Part shown: positions 34,311 through 43,527 of the stretch, in pieces
Position numbering within the stretch: the stretch's first letter is position 1
Layout: each line of letters begins with the position of its first letter
Origin: Acidovorax defluvii
Lineage (GTDB): Bacteria; Pseudomonadota; Gammaproteobacteria; Burkholderiales; Burkholderiaceae_C
DNA length: 64,000 nucleotides
Assembly (NCBI GenBank): GCA_003268905.1
Contig: QLTU01000009.1
Span: 1-64,000 of the forward strand
Direction of reading: 5' to 3'
Notes under the pieces: generated by a model
The model's database searches: none
Seen by the model: only the letters and a program-made list of their open reading frames with translations
What the model was told of the DNA's origin: nothing
Position numbers and translations under genes: made by a program

Positions 34311-35534
34311 ATGCCACGCCGGCCGCTGCTTGTATTGACCCTTCTGGTGCTGGCGCTGCACTGGCTGGTGCTGCAAGGAATGCCCCTGGACTGGGACGGC
34401 ACCCCATCCGCAGCCCCGGCGGCACCGGTTTTCAGCACCCGCAACATTGCCCCACCGCCGCCCCGCCCCGTGGTGGCGCAGGCATCTCCGGCACCCGCCC
34501 GCCCCGCCGCCGCGCGCAAGAAACCCGCGCCGCAGCCCCGCACCACGCTCCCCAAGGCGAAGGCAGCGGCCACCGCACCGCCGCCAGAGCCCCAGGCACA
34601 GGCCCAAAGCCCCGTCGAAACCGGTGAATCACCACCATCGGCTCCGGCGGAAGACGACCAGGGAACGCCCTCTTCCGAGGCAACCGCCGAGACAGAAGCG
34701 ACAGCGCAAGCAGAGGTGGTGGCCACGGCCCCGCAGCCCCCAGCCAGCACGGCAGCGCCCCCACCCCCCAGCCCCGAAAGCCCCGCCCCTGCCACGGCCC
34801 CCGCCACAGCCCAGGACAGCGGCACGGGCGCAGGCGTGGACATCAGCCCACCCGGTGGCGGCACGGGCCGCATGGCCAGCACGGCCGCGCCCGCCGTGCG
34901 CCTGCCCGCGCCGGTGCGCCTGGCGTTTGACGTGAGCGGACAAGCAAAAAAGTTCAACTACAACGCGCGCGCCGAGCTGCTGTGGAAGCACGACGGCAGC
35001 CGCTACGAAGCCCGGCAAGAGATCAGCGCCTTTCTGGTGGGCAGCCGCTCCCAGAGCAGCGTGGGCCAGGTTACGCCACAAGGGCTGCAGCCAGAGCGCT
35101 TTGCAGATCGTTCGCGCAGTGAACAGGCGGCCCACTTTGACCACGCCCAGGGCCGCGTTACCTTCAGCGCCAACACCCCGCAGGCGGCCGTGGGCCCCGG
35201 CGTGCAGGACCGCTTGAGCGTATTCATCCAGCTCGGTGCGCTGCTGGCGGCCGACCCGGCGCGGTTTGTGCCCGGCACCCAGGTCACCCTGACCACCGTC
35301 AGCGCCCGCAGCGCCGACCGCTGGACTTTCTCGATCGAGGAGCAGGAAACACTGGACCTGCCCGCCGGCCCCACCCCGGCCTGGAAGCTGCTGCGCCTGC
35401 CGCGCCGCGACTACGATCAGAAAGCCGAGCTGTGGCTGGCGCCCGATCTGGGCTATGTGCCCGTGCGCATCCGCCTCACCCAGGCCAATGGCGACTTTGC
35501 CGATCTGCGTCTGAGCAGCAGCGGGCCGCCCTGA
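34311..35534 (+). CDS. DUF3108 domain protein with Pro/Ala-rich linker
   Basis: 407 residues. An N-terminal hydrophobic segment (PLLVLTLLVLALHWLVL) could be a membrane anchor. About 170 residues of Pro/Ala/Glu-rich, low-complexity sequence follow, then a folded C-terminal beta-rich domain from about 200 (VRLAFDVSGQAKKFNYNARAELLWKHDGSRYEARQEISAFL) matching DUF3108, a periplasmic family of unknown function. The layout resembles TonB-like periplasm-spanning proteins. It starts 20 bases after the IclR stop. Confidence 0.8.
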   Translation: MPRRPLLVLTLLVLALHWLVLQGMPLDWDGTPSAAPAAPVFSTRNIAPPPPRPVVAQASPAPARPAAARKKPAPQPRTTLPKAKAAATAPPPEPQAQAQSPVETGESPPSAPAEDDQGTPSSEATAETEATAQAEVVATAPQPPASTAAPPPPSPESPAPATAPATAQDSGTGAGVDISPPGGGTGRMASTAAPAVRLPAPVRLAFDVSGQAKKFNYNARAELLWKHDGSRYEARQEISAFLVGSRSQSSVGQVTPQGLQPERFADRSRSEQAAHFDHAQGRVTFSANTPQAAVGPGVQDRLSVFIQLGALLAADPARFVPGTQVTLTTVSARSADRWTFSIEEQETLDLPAGPTPAWKLLRLPRRDYDQKAELWLAPDLGYVPVRIRLTQANGDFADLRLSSSGPP

Positions 35535-35711
35535 TTGGCCACGCCGGGCGTTCGGTGTTGCTTGCGGGCGCCATTGCGGCGAAAAGCCCCCACGAATCCG
35601 GCACAGCCCCTTTTTCGTGAAATACTGCAAAGCATCAGGTACCGGGAGCCGTGGGACTTGAACTCTGCCCACCCGCTGTCATCTGATTCATATATCGACT
35701 GGGGGAACTCC

Positions 35712-36008
35712 ATGCAAATGCTCTACGACTCTGACTCTTTTGTGGTGGTCCACATGCTGCCTGACGCCGTCGAGCAAAAAGGGGGGCCACTCAATGACAC
35801 CGCGCCGCCAGCACCGCAGCTGGCCCGCCACGGCTTCGAAATTGTGGACAAGCGCTCGGGCAAAGAGGTGTACCTGGACGGTTCCTGGGCCGAAATGTTC
35901 CAGCAGCAGATCCTGGCCTGGCAACGCGACACCCCAACCCAGGAAGAAGTGGAAGACGCACTGGACCGCTATGCCGGTCTGGCGCAAAACCCGGTGGTGG
36001 TGCACTGA
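35712..36008 (+). CDS. DUF3567 protein
   Basis: A 98-residue acidic cytoplasmic protein: MQMLYDSDSFVVVHMLPD, then GFEIVDKRSGKEVYLDGSWAEMFQQQILAW and EEVEDALDRYAGLAQNPVVVH. This matches DUF3567, a small family I associate with Burkholderiales; function unknown. The gap before it (35535-35711) holds no other gene. GGGGGAACTCC precedes the ATG. A strong terminator follows. Confidence 0.88.
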   Translation: MQMLYDSDSFVVVHMLPDAVEQKGGPLNDTAPPAPQLARHGFEIVDKRSGKEVYLDGSWAEMFQQQILAWQRDTPTQEEVEDALDRYAGLAQNPVVVH

Positions 36009-36021
36009 GAAGGTGTGATCG

Positions 36022-36049
36022 AAAAAAAGGGGCATCGCCCCTTTTTTTC
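36022..36049. terminator. Intrinsic terminator, probably bidirectional
   Basis: AAAAAAAGGGGC / GCCCCTTTTTTT with a 2-3-base loop. The GC stem and the T run suit the plus-strand DUF3567 gene, and the symmetric A/T tract also suits the minus-strand gene ending at 36080. Confidence 0.9.
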
Positions 36050-36079
36050 TGCCCGATGCCGGTCGCCTTGCGTCGCCGC

Positions 36080-37147
36080 TCAAGCCGTCGGCGGGTAAAT
36101 GCGCCGGAACAAGGGCTCCACCAGCACCAGCACGGCAATCAGCCGGCACACCTGAAACGCCGTGACCACCGGCACGCCCAGTTGCAGCACCTTGGCCGTG
36201 ATGGCCATTTCCGTGATTCCCCCCGGTGAAGTGCCCAGCAGCAGCGTGACCCAGGGCAGCCCGGTGGCCCGCGCCAGCAACCAGGCGAACAGCGCACATA
36301 CGCCCATCAGCACCAGCGTGCCCCCGGCCACCGTGGCCAGCCAGCGCGGCGCGGTGCGCAAAAAGTCGGCGCGAAACCGCACGCCCAGGCTCACGCCAAT
36401 CACCAGTTGGGCCGCGTTGACCAGCCCCTGGGGCACCGCCGACAGTGCGACGCCCGCCATGGCCAGCCCCATCGACACCACCAGCGTGCCCATGAACCAG
36501 GGGTTGGCGCGGCCCAGCCGCTCCATGACCAGCGCACCCGCACCGGTAAGAACGGCCAGCAGCGCCAGCCCCGGCCAGCTCACTGCGCGCACGGTGGGCG
36601 GCAGGATATCGAAGCCATGCAGGCCGCTCCACTGCAGCGCAAAGGGAATGGTCACCGTGACGATCAGCAGGCGCAGGCTGTGGCTGGCGGCCACGAGGTC
36701 GGTGCGGGCATTTTCGCGCTCGGCCAGCAGTGTCATTTCAGACGCCGCGCCAATGGCCCCCGAGAAATAGCTGGTGGCCCGCATCATCGACGCCGGCACG
36801 CCATGCATGCGCGGCGCATGAACCCGGTACAGCCAGACACCAAACAGCCAGCCCAGCACCAGCGCCCACACAATGCCCAGCGCGATGGCCCACCACAGGC
36901 TGGCCACCAGCGCCACCACCTGTGGCGTGAAATAAAGCCCCAGCGAGGCGCCAATCGACCACTGGCCAGCATTGCGCAGCGGGGCCCAGCTTTCGGTGGG
37001 TGCGCCACCGATGGACAGCAGCGAGGTGACCAGCAGCGGGCCGATCATCCAGGGCAGCGGGGTGTGCAGTGCCACACAGGCGGCGGCGGCAGCCCAGGCC
37101 AGGGCCAAGGTGATGGCCACGCGGGCAAAAAGCAAAGGGTTACGCAT
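36080..37147 (-). CDS. AbrB-type membrane protein (often called AmoA-like regulator)
   Basis: 355 residues of mostly hydrophobic sequence, about ten membrane segments. Two repeats of a pattern rich in PWMIGPLLVTSLL and PGGITEMAITAKVLQLGVPVVTAFQVCR identify the AbrB/DUF membrane family. Despite the name, this is not the DNA-binding AbrB; the role is unknown, perhaps transport. Start at 37147, preceded by GGGTTCGT. It is the last gene of the long leftward block; a dispersed repeat separates it from the hemerythrin gene. Confidence 0.82.
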   Translation of the reverse strand: MRNPLLFARVAITLALAWAAAAACVALHTPLPWMIGPLLVTSLLSIGGAPTESWAPLRNAGQWSIGASLGLYFTPQVVALVASLWWAIALGIVWALVLGWLFGVWLYRVHAPRMHGVPASMMRATSYFSGAIGAASEMTLLAERENARTDLVAASHSLRLLIVTVTIPFALQWSGLHGFDILPPTVRAVSWPGLALLAVLTGAGALVMERLGRANPWFMGTLVVSMGLAMAGVALSAVPQGLVNAAQLVIGVSLGVRFRADFLRTAPRWLATVAGGTLVLMGVCALFAWLLARATGLPWVTLLLGTSPGGITEMAITAKVLQLGVPVVTAFQVCRLIAVLVLVEPLFRRIYPPTA

Positions 37148-37239
37148 ACGAACCCGCCAGTATCCAGCGTGCACGCCCCAGCCTCGTGCAGCGCGCCCAT
37201 GCCCTTGGGGCATGGCAGGCGTCGCTCTTTGCGAAGCGA

Positions 37240-37300
37240 TTTTTAGGCAAATCGAGCTCTGGCGCTTATCCAATAAGCGCGAACAGCTATCTTTTTTGAA
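37240..37300 (-). repeat. Dispersed palindromic repeat, copy f
   Basis: Minus strand reads CAAAAAAGATAGCTGTTCGC, then GCTTATTGGATAAGCGCCAG and AGCTCGATTTGC. It begins directly after the hemerythrin stop codon (37301) and may act as its 3' hairpin (GCGCTTATTGGATAAGCGC is a perfect stem-loop). Confidence 0.8.
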
Positions 37301-37861
37301 TTATTGCCGCACTGGCGGCGGCGCCTTGCGTCGGGCAGCCATTTCGTTGCCCATGGCCTGCAGCGCAGGCGTTGCCAGCAGGGCTTGTGCCGAAGGGTAG
37401 GCCACGGTTTCCTCGTCGGCGATGTGCCGGTCGTACCGGGCCGTGAATTGGTCAAACGCTGCACCATCGGCATCGCTGAACCCCTTCAGATCGCCATCGA
37501 CCAGGGCCTGAAGCGCCTTGCGTGCATCAGCCCAGTCGGCGGCCATGCAGGCATGGTCGTCCTGCAGGCGCCGCACCAGCGCAGCCACGTCAGGGGAGCC
37601 TTGCGCCAGGAGCAGCGGAAACACATGCAGCTCCTCGTCTTCATGGTGCAGGGGCGCAGCGATGTCAAAGTAGCGCAGCACGTCGCGCGCGGCCTGCTGT
37701 GCGGGCACATCTGCGCCGTGCTCCAGCACATGGGCGCGCAGCCGCTGCAGCAGGGCCAGCGTGCGCTGCACGCGCTCGTGGCATGCCTCCAGCATGGCAA
37801 AGGGCTGCTCGAACCCCACGGCAGGCGCGTTGAAACCGGGCAGGGCCGAAGAGGTGGCCAT
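37301..37861 (-). CDS. Hemerythrin HHE domain protein
   Basis: 186 residues, a four-helix bundle with a di-iron site. Ligand motifs appear in order: CHERVQRTLALLQRL (first His), APLHHEDEELHVFP (HHxxE), DDHACMAAD and YDRHIADEETVAYP (HxxxEE). Such proteins bind O2 or NO or protect against oxidative and nitrosative stress. It lies in the leftward anaerobic block a few genes downstream of nnrS, so a role in nitrate/NO metabolism is plausible. It starts 8 bases after the small gene upstream of it. Confidence 0.9.
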   Translation of the reverse strand: MATSSALPGFNAPAVGFEQPFAMLEACHERVQRTLALLQRLRAHVLEHGADVPAQQAARDVLRYFDIAAPLHHEDEELHVFPLLLAQGSPDVAALVRRLQDDHACMAADWADARKALQALVDGDLKGFSDADGAAFDQFTARYDRHIADEETVAYPSAQALLATPALQAMGNEMAARRKAPPPVRQ

Positions 37862-37869
37862 GGCTGCGG

Positions 37870-38283
37870 CTACCCGAACCGGACCGGCTGGCCCTGCCGG
37901 TCAAACGGAATATAGGCGCCATGGGCGCCGCCCTTGATGGCATCGACCATGCGCTGCAGGGGCGCCTCGGCGTCGGCGCTGCTGGGGGCCTGGTTCAGCG
38001 TGCCCGACAGGGCTGCAGCGAACACCATGGCCCAGTCGTGGCCGGGGGCAGTGAACTGGCGGGCCTCCTCCACCAGGGCACTGAACGAGGGCAAATCCTG
38101 CGGGGTCTTGTCCACACACATCAGCGGCACCAGGGCGCCGCCCTGCCCGGCTTCAAAGCGCGCACGCTGGGCGGGGGTGGCATCGTCGGGCAATTCAACC
38201 GCTGCAAACACAAACAGAAGACGCTGGGGTTCGGGCTGCATGCGCGCGGCTTGCAGCAGATCGTCGAAGCTGGAAATATCCAT
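37870..38283 (-). CDS. Small conserved protein of unknown function
   Basis: 137 residues: MDISSFDDLLQAARMQPEPQRLLFVFAAVELPDDATPAQRARFEAG, then GGALVPLMCVDKTPQDLPSF and a C-terminal AHGAYIPFDRQGQPVRFG. No signal, membrane segment or catalytic motif is obvious; the single CVDK is conserved in my recollection of related entries, which carry misleading names. The ATG at 38283 opens this frame. It sits between the nitroreductase and hemerythrin genes with short gaps (35 and 8 bases), so it is probably co-expressed with them. Confidence 0.7.
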   Translation of the reverse strand: MDISSFDDLLQAARMQPEPQRLLFVFAAVELPDDATPAQRARFEAGQGGALVPLMCVDKTPQDLPSFSALVEEARQFTAPGHDWAMVFAAALSGTLNQAPSSADAEAPLQRMVDAIKGGAHGAYIPFDRQGQPVRFG

Positions 38284-38318
38284 GGAAAAAATCTCGCAAT
38301 GAAAGAAGTTGGCAAGGG

Positions 38319-38990
38319 TCAGAATCCAGGCACCACGCCCCGATCCGCGTCCAGCGTGCTGACGTAGTCGCTTGGCACGGGCCGCGCACGCGCCGCCTTG
38401 CGCGACAGCACGGTGCCGATGCTGATGAAGCACAGGGCCCGCTCGCAAGCCGACAGCCGAAACAACGCCCGCAGGCTGGCCGCCTTGAGGGCTTTGCCGC
38501 TGGTCAGCGCCGATCCATAGCCCTGTGCGGTGGCCATCAGCAGCATGTTCTGCACGGCGCACCCCGCTGAAAGCAGCCGCTCGGCCAAGTCAATCTCGGG
38601 GTCGCCGCGTTCGCCATCCACCACCACCAGCATCAGCACCGGCGCACGGAAGGCTTTTTCGCGCGCCTGGCCGCACTGCTCGGGCGTGGCGCCGGGATCA
38701 CGCTCCAGCAGCGCCTGCGCAAACACCTCGGCCAACAGGGGGCGCGCTGCATCAGGTACCAGCACAAAGCGCCAGGGCAGCAACTGGCCATGGTCGGGCG
38801 CATGGGCGGCGGCATTGACGATGCTGGCCAACTCGGCGGGCGCCGGGCCGGGGGCACCCAGCCGCTTGGGCAGGATGGTCTGGCGTGACTGCATCAGCGC
38901 CGTGGCCATGGCGGCCATTGCGCCGTCGTCCGAGACAACGGGGTGCGCCGCAACGGGCACGTTGTTCAATGGAACGGGCGTGTCAGCCAT
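38319..38990 (-). CDS. Nitroreductase family flavoprotein
   Basis: 223 residues, FMN-dependent nitroreductase fold. RQTILPKRLGAPGPAPAELASIVNAAAHAPDHGQLLPWRFVLV is the conserved first part with the FMN-contacting segment; QNMLLMATAQGYGSALTSGKALKAA is a typical later part. It uses NAD(P)H to reduce nitro groups or quinone-like substrates. Start at 38990 (MADTPVPL) preferred over 39002. It lies 15 bases after nnrS. Confidence 0.9.
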   Translation of the reverse strand: MADTPVPLNNVPVAAHPVVSDDGAMAAMATALMQSRQTILPKRLGAPGPAPAELASIVNAAAHAPDHGQLLPWRFVLVPDAARPLLAEVFAQALLERDPGATPEQCGQAREKAFRAPVLMLVVVDGERGDPEIDLAERLLSAGCAVQNMLLMATAQGYGSALTSGKALKAASLRALFRLSACERALCFISIGTVLSRKAARARPVPSDYVSTLDADRGVVPGF

Positions 38991-39005
38991 GGGCAGATCC
39001 AAGCA

Positions 39006-40337
39006 TCAGCCCGGTCGCCCATCGGCACGCAGGCAACCGTACCAACGCCCCAGCCGCAGCCCCCAGACTCCCATGGTGCCAGCCCACAGGCCGGCCGCCA
39101 CGGGCAACAACCACGGCAAAGAGAGCCCGGCGATGCCCGGAACAGACGCTGCGATGCGCAGCAGCGCAGCCGCCTGCAGGCACCAGAACAGCGACCAGGC
39201 AATGCGGTCAGCCACCAGCGCGCGGCCGCTGTGGCCGCAGGACACACGCGTGACCATGGCCAGCATCAGCGAGGCGAGGCAGCCCATGGTCAGCGCGTGC
39301 AGCGCTCCCAGTGCCAGCACTCCCATGCCCAGCGTGCCCACCAGCCACTGCGACACCCCACCCAGCAGGAACGCCACACCCAGCCACAGAAAGCCGATGT
39401 GCAACATGGCCAGCAATTTATTCTTCAAGCTTTGCACCAGCCCCCACACCCAGGCCAGCCAGACCAGTACGCCGCCCACCATCAATTGCAGCGTGCCGTG
39501 CACAAGCAACCATGCCGTGCCAGTCGCGCTGGACGGCACTCCAGCCAGCTCCAGCCAAGCAGCCAGCACCTGCAACGCCGCCGCCGCCAGCATCAGCCAC
39601 AGCACCCAGAACGGGCGCCAGGCCTCGACCATGGGCATGGCGCTGGAGGTGAAGAACGGAATCATGCGGTGCGCCACCGTGACGTAGACCACCACCACAA
39701 AACCCCAGAGTCCCGTGAAAACCCAGGCGCGCGCTGCGGCGTGGGCCTCAAAAACCAGGCTGAGCAACAGCCCTGCCAGGCTGGCACAACCCACCATACA
39801 GGCCGCGCCGATGACACGGGCATGGAGCTGGTCCGGCGCCTGGCTGCGCCGTATGCGCCCCCAGAACTGCACGGTCATCCACACCAGGCCGAAACAGGCC
39901 AGCGCCAGCCCCGCCCATGCGACACCGGCATGCAGGTGCGCGCCGACCAGCCACAGCAGCCAACCCGCCGCCAGCGAGAACAGCGGCACGCGCAGGTCCT
40001 TCGCCAGCGGGGCCTCCACGCCCAACCATTTGGGGCCGGCGGTGAAAAGGAATCCCGAAAAGAACAGCGGAATAAAGCCGAACGCCATGACCGCCGAATG
40101 CACCAGCGTGGGTGATATCACCGAGGGCAAGGCAAGCCAGCCGGTGGACCGGTCGAGTTGCACCAGCGCCCACCACAGGCCCGACGCCACCAGCACCACC
40201 ATGGCCAAAAAGAAACCGAGGCGGTGCGGCGCCAGCATCAGGTAACGCACGCGCCAGCGCTTGTCCATGTTTGCCAGCGCCTGCGCGGAAGGTTTACCGG
40301 ACGCCACCCGCACCGGAATGACGGGCCGGGTTGTCAC
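39006..40337 (-). CDS. nnrS: NnrS family heme-copper membrane protein
   Basis: About 443 residues with around twelve transmembrane segments. Family markers: APHRLGFFLAMVVLVASGLWW, then SPTLVHSAVMAFGFIPLFFSGFLFTAGPKWL, HRMIPFFTSSAMP and LGALHALTMGCLASLMLAMVTRVSCGHSGR, with conserved His residues for heme and copper. NnrS relieves NO stress in denitrifiers. The stop of nrdJ and a GTG at 40337 overlap as GTGA, so translation is coupled; this extends the protein to the family N-terminus (VASGKPSAQALANMDKRWRVR). An ATG at MDKRW is the alternative. Confidence 0.9.
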   Translation of the reverse strand: MTTRPVIPVRVASGKPSAQALANMDKRWRVRYLMLAPHRLGFFLAMVVLVASGLWWALVQLDRSTGWLALPSVISPTLVHSAVMAFGFIPLFFSGFLFTAGPKWLGVEAPLAKDLRVPLFSLAAGWLLWLVGAHLHAGVAWAGLALACFGLVWMTVQFWGRIRRSQAPDQLHARVIGAACMVGCASLAGLLLSLVFEAHAAARAWVFTGLWGFVVVVYVTVAHRMIPFFTSSAMPMVEAWRPFWVLWLMLAAAALQVLAAWLELAGVPSSATGTAWLLVHGTLQLMVGGVLVWLAWVWGLVQSLKNKLLAMLHIGFLWLGVAFLLGGVSQWLVGTLGMGVLALGALHALTMGCLASLMLAMVTRVSCGHSGRALVADRIAWSLFWCLQAAALLRIAASVPGIAGLSLPWLLPVAAGLWAGTMGVWGLRLGRWYGCLRADGRPG

Positions 40338-42766
40338 CCACAGGTCCCCAGGTGGCCGCACTGCGTGCAGTAGTCGCAGCCATCCTTGCGGATGACGGCG
40401 TGCGCACCGCATTCGGTGCACTTCTTGCCCGCCATGGCGGGCGGCATGCCACTGACCTGCGATGCCGGCTCCTCCAGGGGCAGCACCTGCTGCACCGGAT
40501 CGGTCACGCGCCGCGCCAGGATGTTCTGGACGGCATAGGCCATGGCCGCCACCTCGGAGTCGTGCCACATGGGCACGCGGGTGCCGTCATCCTTCTGGTG
40601 CGTACCCAGGCGCACGGGGCCGCGGTCCCATGCCACCTTGCGCATGTCAGAAAGTGCCCGCTCCAGAAAACCGCCACGCGCCGCCAGGGACAGCAAACGC
40701 ATGCTGGCAGTGATCCACTGCTGCGACTCGCCACTTTGGCCCACCGGCATGAAGAACTCAATGGCGCGATCGACCGTTCCCGAGCCAACGCCCGTGGGCA
40801 CCGGGAGGAACGAGACAATGAGGTACAGCGTCTTGTGGCCCTCTTGCGTCCAGTACTCCACCTTCTCGGCCACCGCGGAAAGCCCACCCTTGGGCCGGCT
40901 CTCGATCACCGTGCGCATGGGATCCACTGACGGGGTTGCAGGCGCAGCCACCGGTGCAGGCTCTGCCGCATGGGTTTCGAGCACCGAACCCAGGATGGCA
41001 TTGGGCCGGTAGGTGGCCAGCCCCTTGAGTCGGGCGCGCCAGGCCTGCAGATACAGGTCCTTGAAGTCATCGTAGGGGTAGTCGGCCGGGATGTTCACGG
41101 TCTTGGAGATGGCCGTGTCCACAAAGGGCTGCACTGCTTCCATCATGGCGATATGCCCTTCGGCAGGCATGGCCAGCGCCGAGATGAAATAGTCGGGCAA
41201 TGCATCCACGTCGCCGCCCAGATCGCGGTAAAGACGCCAGGCATGGTCTTCCACCGCGTACTCGCTGGTGCTGCCGTCGGCCTCGCGCTTCTTGCGCTTG
41301 TACATCCAAGAAAACGGTGGTTCGATACCGTTGGAGGCGTTGTCGGCAAAGGCCAGGCTCACGGTACCCGTGGGGGCAATCGACAGCAGGTGGCTGTTGC
41401 GGATGCCGTGCTTGCGAATGGCTTTCTTGATCGGCTCTGGCAGGCGGCTGGCAAAGGTGCCGGCCGCCAGGTAGGGCTCGGCCTCGAACTTGGGGAAGGC
41501 ACCCTTTTCGCGGGCCAGCTCCACCGAGGCGAGATAAGCCGCATCGCGCATGGATTGCGCAATGCGCGCCGCCATCGCGCGCCCTTCCTGCATGTCGTAG
41601 CGCAGGCACAGCATGGCCAACGTGTTGCCCATGCCGGTAAAGCCCACGCCAATGCGGCGCTTGGCCATGGCCTCGTCGCGCTGCTGCGGCAGGGGCCAGA
41701 AAGTCACATCCAGCACATTGTCGAGCGCGCGGACCTGCAGGGCCACCACTTTCTCGAAGGCCTTGAAGTCAAATGCCGGCAACCCGTCGAATCCGAACGG
41801 GTGGTGCACAAACCGCGTCAGGATGACAGGGCCAAGGTCGCAGCAACCATAGGACGGCAGGGGTTGCTCGCCGCAGGGGTTGGTAGCGGCAATGTCTTCG
41901 CAGTAATTGAGGTTGTTGTCCTCGTTGATGTGATCGAGAAACAGGATGCCCGGTTCGGCAAAATCGTAGGCCGACTTCATGATGGTGTCCCACAGCGCCC
42001 GCGCCTGCACAGTGGAATAGACCCACATGCCATCGGCGCGCTGGTAGGCGCCCTGCGCCATGGCCACAGCGCCCGGACGCGCACGGTGCACCAGCTCCCA
42101 GGGTTGGCCCTGCTGGACAGCCTCGATGAAGGCATCCGACACCCCCACCGACACATTGAAATTGTTCCAGCGCCCGGGTGTGCGCTTGGCCGTGATGAAC
42201 TCGTGCACATCGGGATGATCGATGCGCAACACACCCATCTGCGCACCGCGCCGCGCCCCCGCGCTTTCGACGGTGGAGCACGACTGGTCAAACACGTTCA
42301 TGTAGCTGCACGGGCCCGAAGCCACGGATGCCGTGGCCTTGACCTGGGCGCCCTTGGGCCGGATGCGCGAAAAATCGTAGCCCACGCCACCGCCGCGGCG
42401 CATGGTTTCGGCGGCCTCGCGCAGGGCTTCATAGATGCCGGGAAAGCCCTCGTCGTCCACGCCCTGAATGCAATCGCCCACGGGCTGCACAAAACAGTTG
42501 ATGAGCGTGGCCTGGATGTCGGTACCGGCCGCGCTCATGATGCGCCCGGCGCCGATGGCACCCGCATGCAGGTTCTCCAGGAACAGCGTTTCGTACTTTT
42601 CGCGCAGGTCGGGCGCTTCTACCGAGGCCAGGGCGCGGGCCACGCGGCGGTAGAGGTCTTCGGCGCTGGTTTCGCCGGTTTTGAGGTATTTTTCACGCAG
42701 CACATCCAGGCTGATGGGCTGCAACGAAGAGGTGGAATTCATGGGGGGATTGGGTTCGCGCTTCAT
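40334..42766 (-). CDS. nrdJ: Adenosylcobalamin-dependent ribonucleoside-diphosphate reductase (class II)
   Basis: 810 residues. Makes deoxyribonucleotides with B12 instead of oxygen, suiting anaerobic growth. Early NCFVQPVGDCI, glycine-rich RRGGGVGYDFSRIRPKG, SYMNVFDQSCSTVESAGARRGAQMGVL, the NPCGEQPLPSYGCCDLGP active-site loop and APTGTVSLAFADNASNGIEPPFSW match NrdJ. The C-terminus ends in a zinc-ribbon-like CTECGAH...CDYCTQCGHLGTCG that supplies the redox cysteines. The start at 42766 or 42742 (MNSTSS) is unresolved. It is downstream of carbonic anhydrase and upstream of nnrS. Confidence 0.96.
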   Translation of the reverse strand: MKREPNPPMNSTSSLQPISLDVLREKYLKTGETSAEDLYRRVARALASVEAPDLREKYETLFLENLHAGAIGAGRIMSAAGTDIQATLINCFVQPVGDCIQGVDDEGFPGIYEALREAAETMRRGGGVGYDFSRIRPKGAQVKATASVASGPCSYMNVFDQSCSTVESAGARRGAQMGVLRIDHPDVHEFITAKRTPGRWNNFNVSVGVSDAFIEAVQQGQPWELVHRARPGAVAMAQGAYQRADGMWVYSTVQARALWDTIMKSAYDFAEPGILFLDHINEDNNLNYCEDIAATNPCGEQPLPSYGCCDLGPVILTRFVHHPFGFDGLPAFDFKAFEKVVALQVRALDNVLDVTFWPLPQQRDEAMAKRRIGVGFTGMGNTLAMLCLRYDMQEGRAMAARIAQSMRDAAYLASVELAREKGAFPKFEAEPYLAAGTFASRLPEPIKKAIRKHGIRNSHLLSIAPTGTVSLAFADNASNGIEPPFSWMYKRKKREADGSTSEYAVEDHAWRLYRDLGGDVDALPDYFISALAMPAEGHIAMMEAVQPFVDTAISKTVNIPADYPYDDFKDLYLQAWRARLKGLATYRPNAILGSVLETHAAEPAPVAAPATPSVDPMRTVIESRPKGGLSAVAEKVEYWTQEGHKTLYLIVSFLPVPTGVGSGTVDRAIEFFMPVGQSGESQQWITASMRLLSLAARGGFLERALSDMRKVAWDRGPVRLGTHQKDDGTRVPMWHDSEVAAMAYAVQNILARRVTDPVQQVLPLEEPASQVSGMPPAMAGKKCTECGAHAVIRKDGCDYCTQCGHLGTCG

Positions 42767-42822
42767 GGTTTCGGATGATTGGATATTCGCCTTCAGGTGG
42801 CCTGCGATCCGTCAAGAAGGAA

Positions 42823-43503
42823 TCAAAGCTCGTCCAAAAGAACCTGCCCGTCATGTTCCACATAGGGGTGGTACGGACCCGTACCACTGTTGTCAGCCAG
42901 CGACGCGGGCACAAAGCCCCCCGTCTTGACGTCAAACACATGCACTTCCCCCTCCTCGATCACGTAATGCCAGCCGTGCAAGCTGATCTGACCTGCCTGC
43001 ACTCGGCTACGGACCATAGGATATTCCATCAGCCGCTCCAGCTGCAAAATAACGGCCCTTTGCTCGGTGCGACGCAACGCTTCCGGTCCGGGTTGCACCG
43101 GCAGCAGGGCCTCGCGGCCCAGATCGAGCCAGCGTTCCAGGTTGGGAGCCTCAGGCGACACTTCACCATACATCGCCTTGATAGCCCCACAATGACTGTG
43201 GCCACAAACGATGATGCGCTGAACTTTCAGATTGAGCACCGCGAATTCAATCGCCGCCGTGGTGCCGTGGTGGCCATGCGATCCGTCGTAAGGCGGAATG
43301 AACGCCCCCACATTGCGCACAAGAAACAGTTCGCCGGGCCCTGCCCCGGTCAGCAGGTAAGGAACCAGTCGGGAGTCAGAGCAGCCGATGAAAAGCGTGG
43401 TGGGATGCTGCCCCTCGTCCACCAAGTCCTGGAACTGCTGGCGGTATTGGGGGAAAGCATCGTCATGGAACCGACGCAGGCGATCGAGCAACTCATCCGG
43501 CAT
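42823..43503 (-). CDS. Beta-carbonic anhydrase
   Basis: 226 residues. Interconverts CO2 and bicarbonate. Zinc ligands are visible: Cys41 and Asp43 in GCSDSRLVP, and His102 and Cys105 in CGHSHCGAIKA. NVGAFIPPYDGSHGHHGTTAAIEFAV is the conserved middle. The gene lies 24 bases after the isomerase gene of the nar operon and 56 bases before nrdJ, so it reads as part of the same anaerobic unit, perhaps balancing bicarbonate supply or pH during nitrate respiration (inference). Confidence 0.95.
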   Translation of the reverse strand: MPDELLDRLRRFHDDAFPQYRQQFQDLVDEGQHPTTLFIGCSDSRLVPYLLTGAGPGELFLVRNVGAFIPPYDGSHGHHGTTAAIEFAVLNLKVQRIIVCGHSHCGAIKAMYGEVSPEAPNLERWLDLGREALLPVQPGPEALRRTEQRAVILQLERLMEYPMVRSRVQAGQISLHGWHYVIEEGEVHVFDVKTGGFVPASLADNSGTGPYHPYVEHDGQVLLDEL

Positions 43504-43527
43504 GACATTCGCCCATACCCTTGAAAA

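Noticed and set aside
40970-42778. A 602-codon open frame on the plus strand
   Set aside because: Antisense to nrdJ, which is conserved over its length.
42767-42822. Cobalamin riboswitch before nrdJ
   Set aside because: The gap to carbonic anhydrase is only 56 bases, too short for a B12 riboswitch, and no B12 box is visible.
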